A DNA stretch of 64,000 nt from [Clostridium] asparagiforme DSM 15981 (GTDB lineage: Bacteria; Bacillota; Clostridia; Lachnospirales; Lachnospiraceae). Each line of letters begins with the position of its first letter. Position 1 is the first letter of the stretch. Location of the stretch: positions 5,766,001 to 5,830,000 of the forward strand of contig CP102272.1 of NCBI GenBank assembly GCA_025149125.1, given 5' to 3'. This document shows, piece after piece, positions 35,986 through 44,900 of the stretch. Made by a program: the position numbers and the translations under genes. The notes under the pieces are model-generated. The model was not told the DNA's origin. It did no database searches and saw nothing but the letters and a program-made list of their open reading frames with translations.

Positions 35986-38900
35986 ATCATCCCCTCCTTT
36001 TATCTCAGACCGCTCATAGACGGCCGTATACTCCAATATCCGGCGTTTTCCCACCGAAGACGCAGCCGCAGCTTCCTCCTCTTCCTTCCTGTCTGTCTCC
36101 ATGGTATCCTGCGGCTCCAACTCCTCATACACCGCCTGAATCTGCTGTCCGTCCAGCGGACTCAGCGCAGCCCTTCCCCCATACACAGCTTCGCAATCCC
36201 GCACCAACCGCCGTCCCTTGACCCGCAGGCGTCTGTTTAACGTGCCGTTTTCCTCGTACGAAGGCCCGTCCCAGCGGATCTCCGTGATCTGGCAGCAACC
36301 AGCCGGAAGTCCCAGATCTTCCAGCAGGGCGGCGCACAGGTCTGTGTTTATGACATCAGCGGAAGGTGCGCCCGGGTTATCCCCGGGCAGTTGAACCAGC
36401 GCATTTCCCAAAAGAAATACTCCGGCGTCACAGTCCTCGACCATGACCCTCAGATCCAGACCGTCCTCCCATCGTTCATTGGAAAAACGGCTGCTCAAAA
36501 GCGGCATAACCGCACTGCTTTCAGTCCCGGTCACCGGATCTTTCACCTCCAGGCGGGCAGTCTGAGGCGGGTTCTCTTCCGCCCCCAGCCCCTGATATGC
36601 GATTTGCTTTTTCAGCTCCAGCGTTCTGCCGTCTATTTTTGCCGGTATGGTTTCATAACTTTTTAGCCTGTAACGCCGGCCCTCATATTCAATCACCGCG
36701 GCCGGAATGTGATTTTGCGGCAAATCCTGAAATGGATCGCTCAGAACCGTTTTGATTCTTCCGGGGACAGTGTCCGGAAGACCGCTGATCAGCTTTCGTT
36801 CCACCCTCTTTCGGACATACTCCCGGCCATCCACCGCTTTCGTCAGTGGGAAATGCTGAGAGATGTTTTCATCACCCAAAACCGCAGAGCCTCCATCCAT
36901 TTCCGGCCCCGCCCCTTCCAAAGATTCTGCCTGTATTTCCGTCCAAAGCCGCTGCCCCGCTACCGCGGGCGGCATAAACACCGGGATCAGGAAGAGAATC
37001 ACGGCGAGCAGAACCAGGAAGAAAACTGTATACATACGCCGTCTAAGGCGTGCACGCTTAACCGGAATTCCTGCACTCAGTTCATTGTGACCCCCAAATT
37101 CATTCGGGCCGCATCGTTTCCGATCTCCCTCCTGCTTTCTTCTCCTAAGCTCAATCCCGCCGGATATTATCATCCCGGCCAGACAGATTAAAATCCCGGC
37201 GGCAATCCATTCTATCGGCATATCGTCCCCTGTTTTGACGAGCTCCGGCGTTTGTCCCCTGAACCGCAGCACTCCGTCTCCTCTCAAAGAGGTTTTATAG
37301 TAGGCCGTGATTCTGCCGATTTTCTTTTCTTCCCGGAAGTTGTACACGCAGGTATTCCCTTCCACCGTTCCATCCGGCATCACTGCAAATTCCATCTGCG
37401 CCTCCGTCCTCACGTAGCCCTCCGGCGCCTGAACCTCCTCCAAACGGTACCTACCAGGCCCGGATGGCCGGAACACGGCCATACCCTCGCCGTCCGTCCC
37501 GGCTTCCATCAGAACCTTTCCGGTATCCGGCTCCGTAATCCGCAGCACAGCGCCTGAAACTCCACGGCCCGACTCACCGTCCAGCTTGCGAATCGGCACC
37601 TCCAGCCGCGCATCCTCCACCTGGTAGACTCCCGTTTCGACCACTCCGTTCAGGACCGTAAAGCTGAACACCTGACTGTTTAACGCATATCCCTCCGGCG
37701 CTCCGGTCTCCCGGAAGGTGTAGGTGCCGTCCACGGGCTTTTTAATCCGGAACGTTCCGCTGCTGTCGCTGACCGACACGCCCAGCACGGACCCGTCCTG
37801 GTTGTAAAACGTAAACTGCGCCCCGGGCAGAGCGGTTCCATTGGTGTCTGCCTTTCGGAAGCTGACAAAGGTTTCCTGCGGAGCATCCGGCGTTCCCCCG
37901 CCTCCCCCGGAGCTCTTCCTGTAGTTTTCGTACTGAAACACCTGGATTTTTCCACCCTGGTCCACCACAATCTCCCGATCTTCTCCCCTTCGGTAACCGG
38001 ACGGCGCTTCCAGCTCCCGGATGATATAGGTTCCGGCTAGAAGCCCATAGATCCGGTGGGCTCCCTGGTCCGTCGACGTCCACTCCTCCACGGTTCTTCC
38101 GTCGGATTTACAGATCAGCGCGAGCCTGGCTCCCGCCAGCAGCGTTTGGGAAGCGCCGACTGTTTTCTCGATTTCCACCGCGGTCGTGTCATTTGGCATC
38201 GTCAGGTGGAGTACCTCCCGCATCCCGTCCTCAATCACAAATAAAATGGGCTCCGCCAGGACCGGGTACCCCTCGCCCGGCGTTCGCGTCTCCACCAAAC
38301 GGTAGGTTCCCGCTTCTAAACCCTTACTGTAATGGGGCTGCCTGGTGCTGATCCACCGGTCCACCACCTCCCATTTTCCACTCTCCGGTGCTTCCGGATG
38401 ATCCGTGCGCTCAATCTGCAGTGCAGCGCCCTCCAGCAGTTCTCCGGTATCCCGGATCACCTTATCCACCCTGACCCGGTTGGAGTCGTTGGCAGGCCGG
38501 TATTCTACCGTCAGAAGGGGGGTGCGGCTGTCCTCATACTGGAACTGAAACTCAAAATCCGGCAGCGTCAGCATATGACCCGCAGGCGCTTTGGTCTCCG
38601 TACACACATAGGTGTACGGGGCAAATTCTCCCTGGCTGTTTTGATAACCGATGGGCTGGGCCGGAAATTTCGCAGCGCCCTGCTCATCCGTCACCACGGT
38701 CCCGCACACGTTTCCCAGCGTCCGGTTCAACAGCTGAAACTCCGCCCCGGCCAGTTTCATTTCCGGCTCATCAGTATCGGATTTCACCAGTTCCAGCTCT
38801 CCGTCGGGGATGCGGTCAATCATCTCCACCGCCTGCAGTTCCCCGGTATCCCGGATGGTAAACGGAATGCGGACCGACTGGAGAAATCCGTAGGGGGTGG

Positions 38901-41900
38901 TTACCTCCTCCAAAACATAATCCCCCTCCGGAATGTAGCGGATTATATGGGGCTTCAGATCCCCTACCTCAAATCCCTCCGGAATCTCCCCTGCTTCCGC
39001 TTCCTCCCGGGTATAGATCCCGTCCATTCCGGATACCCAGCTGGCCTCCACCTCCTCGTAGGCACCGCCCTCGCCGGGAAGGCGGATCATAAGGGGCTGC
39101 CCCGACACATTTCCCTGGCCGTCTGTCTCATAGACTGCCATTGCGGCTCCCTTTACCTCTTTTCCTCCGGTAATATTCACCTTGGATACCTGGAGCGTCA
39201 GCGGCCGGTCGCCCATCTCAAACGTCTGGATCTTTTCCAGATGGCCGGTGTCCTCAACCGTAAGGAGCATGGCCGGAGCAGTGGCGTACCCCGCCGGATT
39301 CCCGGATTCCACCAGGACATAGCTTCCCACCGGCAAATACTCAATCCGTGTGGCGCCGGCCTCCGTATAATAATAGCGCCCCTGAAGGGTGTTGGGGATC
39401 GGCCGGTAGCAGTAATCGTACTTCATGATCGGATGATTCCCCGCCGCGTCCGCAGTCAGCCTGCCCGTAGCCGCCACCTCCTGGCCGTCCCTGTAAGTGG
39501 CGGCGCGGAACGTGAAAATCTCATTTTCCGGGTCAAATGCAGGTTCTCCGGCTTCATCCATCACCGGAATGCCTTCCTCATCCAGCAGGGCGGGGTAGAG
39601 GGAGAGCCAGGCCGCGCTTTCCTCATAGAGAAGCTCACCATTCTCCGTATCGTATTTGCGGATGTCAACGGATGTAAAATCATCCTCCATGCGGTAGGTC
39701 TGCACATTTCCGGTCTCCAGCACATCAATGGACATGGCTTTGGACTGAACATATCCCTGCTCATAGGGGCACACCGTCTCCTCCAGCACATATGGGCCCA
39801 CCGGAATATGGTCGATCCAGTGCGGCCTTGTGGTGGGAATCCGCTCTCCGTCCTCTCCGAGCTTTAGATTCCCCCTGTCGTCGCACTCATACCCGCTGAT
39901 CCAGGCTGCGACAACTTCCCCTTTGATGTAATTTCCGTTCTCATCCGTAACCGGTTTTCCCTCAGTATCCACCTCCGCACGGTAAAGGGTCATCTCCGCC
40001 CCCTGAATTTCCCTCTGCGTCCGCACGTCCACCTTGGAAAACGCTGTTCTGGTAAATTCGTTGGAAAGGAAATACTTCTGCACTTCCCCGGTATCCCGCA
40101 GGACGATTCCCAGGTAACGGGGCTGGACATATCCCTGGCCGTAAGGCACCTGTTCCTCCTGTAATATGTACGCCCCAAAGGGAAGACGCGCGATCCGGTG
40201 GACCGCCCCCTCCGTTTCCGGCGTCCCATCCGGCCCTGCGCTCTGATCCGTGGTCCACCGCTCCTCCTTTGTGATCACAGAACCGCTTCTGTAATAAACC
40301 GGAAGCCCATTTTCATCGTCCTCCGTGACCTTATCCGGATACAACGTTTCCACCGTGCCATCCCGCTTAATCTGAATGGAACGCACCAACTCCTTCTGCC
40401 CCTGATCGTCCGCCGTGTACGCGATCATTCTGCCATAATCGTCGTACACGTAAGCCATGCCCGTGACAGAATCCGCAAAGCAAATCTCATTGCCGCGGCT
40501 ATCCAGCACCGCCAGCTCATTGTCCGATGAGTGATATCTGGTTTCCACGGATTGAAGATCGTAGAAATACAAGTCAACCGGGGCATTCTCCAGTTCCACC
40601 GCGTCCCAGATATCCAGTCCGCCGGGACCGGAATCCGACCCGGTGACCCGGATTTCCTTGTGGGTTCCCGTATTCCGGTCCGTGATGCGCTCCACCTTTC
40701 CGTCCGCCCAGACCGCGGTCACGCCTTTATACTGATTTTCCCCAGTCTTTTCCAGTTCTATCCCGCGATAAAGCGCCAGACCGGCGCCGCTGACCGCTAC
40801 GCCGAATCGGATTCCCCTTCCTGAGAACGTGCCGTCCGGATGATACAGCGGTTTAACGTGATCCATGGCCTTTAACTCCAGTTCCGTACCCTCAATGATC
40901 TGCTCGGAATACCCGTCGTTGGTTTTTATGACGCGGCCGTACCACTCCTTTGTCTCCGGATCATAGGAAATATCCTGCACGTCTCCCCGCTCCTCCAGAT
41001 ATTCCTTCCTGCCGCGGACCTCGTATACCAGATGATCCCCCGCGTCGTTCACGGCAACTTCCTGTATAAAACCGCCGCTGGCTTCCGGGTTGCCCCAGGC
41101 GTCCTGTGCTTTCAGGCCGTTCTCATTTCCCACCAGGGAGTCGCCGTCCTCCACCTTGTAGATCTCGACTCTGGACGGATAATCCTCCACCTCAATCCGG
41201 CTGACCGTCTCCGTCCCAAACTTGTTGGCCGCCTCCTGTATGGGCACCGCGTACTGATACCGCACGGCCGGAATCCGTTCCCAGCCGTCCGTGGTTCCAT
41301 CCGAATGCCATTTTTCTGCATAATAATGCACACTGTCCCCATACACCTCGAAGGCGACCGGCCGGCTCTTTGCATATCCCTCCGGCGCCTGAATCTCCAC
41401 CAGCACATAGGCCCCGGCCCCAAGCGGACGGCAAGTCTCAATATACCCCACCGTTTCCTTGCGGATCACGCCGTCCACTACCACCTCCCGCACCGTTGAA
41501 TATGCTTTAAATATGCCGGTCTCATTTCCGTCTTCATCCCTCTGCCGGATCAACTGAGTCTCATCGTACAGGGGAATCCCCTCCCGGTCCAGGCGGATAG
41601 GCAGGTCGCCGTCGCTTCCATTGGACTGTCCCACTCTGGGGTACAGCACCGGCTTTCCCGCAGCGTCCACCACCCGGTTGCCGTACAGATCCACGGCTTC
41701 GCCAAACAGCACCTTCCCGCTGCCGCTTGCAGCGCCGCCCCCGGTCTTTTCCACCGCCCGCTTGGCAGCGTAGATTCTGAACAGTGCGCCGGAATGGATA
41801 ATATTCTCCCCGGTCTGCGCGTCCAGCTTTTCAATCCGCAGCTTTGAAGAGGCGTATTTGTTCTCAAAATCCTCTGTGGCGTACGCTACATAATTGAAAT

Positions 41901-44900
41901 CCGCCCCGCTGCCCGACGGCGTCAGCGTCTCCACATTGCCGGTGTCGGGGTTAACCCGGTCCACCGCCGGTTCCAGGATTGTCCAGGGAACCAGCATGGC
42001 CGCATACTTTCCGTCCACCGCCGTATTCACCCCGGTCATGGAGGCCACGTTGTCCCGAATCTCCAGCTCCCCGCTGTCCGTCTCACGGCCGCTGTAGACA
42101 ACGCCGTCCACCGTGCCTGAGACCTCGCTGCAGGATATGTGTTTTCCCTGCAATTCCTCCGGTGCCCCATCCATTTTCAGCCCATATTTGTAAATCAGAA
42201 AATCTCCGTCCGACCGGTGCGCCCTGATCACATGGGATTCTTCATTAAAACGGATTTTGTACTTGCGGATCAGGTCCTCCGGCCGGTCCTGGCTATTGTA
42301 ATTAAAAAATGGATTCCCGGTCCCGCTGTCCACAATCGTCTCTCCGGTACTCTCATCTTTTCCGATATCCGGGGCAAAGGGCAGCACGACCTCCTTGGGA
42401 TAATCCCGCTCATAATGCCGGTTCGCCAGTTCCTGTTTCACCGCTGCCGGAACCTGTTCCACCACCACGTAAGTGCCGTAAGGCAGCATAACCGAGCTGT
42501 TGTAATAATCGTCCTTCCCATTCTTTGTGTTGCACTGAAGCGTTGTCCTGTCATGGTCGGAGCCTCCGCCTGGATCGCTGTCCCACGCGATTGCCAGCTT
42601 TTCCTCCAGCCCCCGAAACGCAGACAGATAGACGGCAGCCTCGTCCACGGCCCGCTCCAGCGCCCGCTCATAAGCGATATCGCTGCCCAGTTCCGGTTCA
42701 GCCGCGAGGATTCCCTGCTTATAACCCGCCACATCCAGGTAAGTCACGGCAAACTGCCGGACCGCAAAATCCCAGGGAGCGCCGTCCGCCTGTCCCGCAG
42801 CCTCCAATGCATCGAAAAACTTGCGGTAGTCATAGGTCCCATCCGCCTTTTTCTCCAGAAGCTGCCGTCCGGTCCCCTCTTTTGGCGGCGCAAATGCAGT
42901 CTGAACCAGGCCTTTGAATCCCGGATCATAAAGTTCCTCCGACACCACCTCGCCGTTCTCATCCGCATAGACCGCCTCCAGGTTCCGCTTCAGGTACAGC
43001 TTAAACTTGAACTGGCTCAACTGCTTGATTCCCCGGCCGCCGGTCACACCAAACAGTCCCAGAAATACCGTCATGGGATCATTGTGCAGGGAGCCGTAGG
43101 TGTTCACGTTATCGTAAGAAGCCTGGGAAATGTCCTTTGTTATCCGGATCGGCTGTTTGATCACCCGCTCCAGCACCTGAAGAGGCTTGTCACGGGTCCC
43201 GCCATCCTGGTATACCACAAGCTGCCCGGGATAAACCAGCATCCCCATCACAATATAGCTCCCCGCATCGAATGCAGGCACGGAGGCATTGGCCGACACT
43301 CCGGCGCCTGCTACATCCACCAGATAACGGTTGTAAGGCATCGGCTCTCCCTCATATTCAATGTCCGTCTGCCGTGTCACCGCCCGAAACCTGGTATATT
43401 CCGGCGCGCTTATTCCATCCCAATCTGTCTCATTTTCCACATGAATGGTGTAATAGCCGGTAGAAACCTCGCGGGAGGCCGCAATCTCCCGACTGCTCTC
43501 ACGCTCAACCGTCTGTTTGGCCTCCCCATAGGTATAGGTCCGCTCCATCACTGGAACAGGCTGTCCGTCAGGCCCCATCAATGTCTCCCCTGGCGCGTAT
43601 GTCTCATAGGAAGGCTGGTAGACCGCCTCAATCCAGACCTCGATCTCATCTCCAAACGGTACCGCCGTGCCCTCCGGTATCTCCCGCCTTTGCCCGGCCG
43701 TTGCCGTGGCGCCGCCCAGGGTATACTCCCCCTTTTCATACTGCACCCAATAATGTCCGTTTCCTTCTCTGCCCTCCACTGTCATTTCTTTGCGGATGCA
43801 TAATTTCTGGTTCATGGCATCGTAAAAAGCCGGGTACGACTCATCCGCTTTTGAGTAATCGTAATAGATACGCGCGTACAGATCGCCCTCCTCATCCTCA
43901 TAAACCGAGTGGACCGAAGCGCTGTCCCATGTATTGTGCTCTGTAAACCAGTCTAAAATCTCCGTCCCCGCTTCCGCGTTGGTGTCTCCCGCCAATTTCA
44001 GATTGAACCAGGGAGAGCCGTCCTCATCGGACAAGGCCCTGTAACCGGCCTCCTGAAACATTTTGTTGACCTCATCCCTCAGGTAGTCGAAATCCCCCAC
44101 CGGCTCCTGCCACCGCGTGATATCCTCCGGTTCCGCCTCTCCCCGGGGATAACCGCTCATCCGGAAGCGGTAAGGCACCGTCTCCGCCTGAGGTTTTGAA
44201 TGATCCGACAAATCTTTCACAATCGGATTCCCATCCCCGTCCGTCTTATACTCTCCACCTTTCGCGGTCTGGTATACCACATTGCCGTTCCCGTCCTTCT
44301 TTGGCTCCAGCGTGCTGCCTGTGATGGTCTGAACCGTTTCCGTAACCTGCTCCACCTCCATGCGGAAAAACCTGGTCCCTTCCGGGTAACCGGCAACCAC
44401 CACATCGTATCCGTTTTCCGTCCTGTACGACTCGACAATAAAGTCGTTCCAGGAGCCATCCGCGTTCATATCGTTGTAATCCGAAAGTCCCGCGCTGATC
44501 CGGGCCGTCCCTGCCTCGGCCACAACAGCACTCCCGTCCGCCTCCCGGTTTGTCTCCGACGCCAGAATCCCCTGTACCGACAGCTCATAGCCCTCGGAAC
44601 GGCTCAATTCCCTCACATAGTAGCGCCCCATGAGCAGGGGCCGCCCGATCCACTGCCCTCCGTTTTCCGCCGCATAATCCGGGTAGGAAATGACGCCGAA
44701 GCCGCAGCTTGACGAGGTGATTGTACCCCCGTTATAGAGATTCCCGACCCCCGTCGGACCTTCCGGCACAAGGATATTTCCGTCCGGATCAAGGCGCGTT
44801 CCCGGATTCTCCGTAAACGCCAGGAAGGAAGCGTCTCCATCTTGATCCGTGGACGCCACGGCCACCAGGTCATTCCGATTATAGATAATCCCGGATTTCC

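Noticed and set aside
38332..39867. A 511-codon open frame antisense to the giant adhesin
   Set aside because: It is antisense to clearly coding SpaA-type sequence, is His/Arg/Pro-rich and has no recognisable domain. Long antisense frames are expected in GC-rich codon usage.
42139..43803. A 554-codon open frame antisense to the giant adhesin
   Set aside because: Same reason: composition of a mirror frame, no ribosome site or domain.
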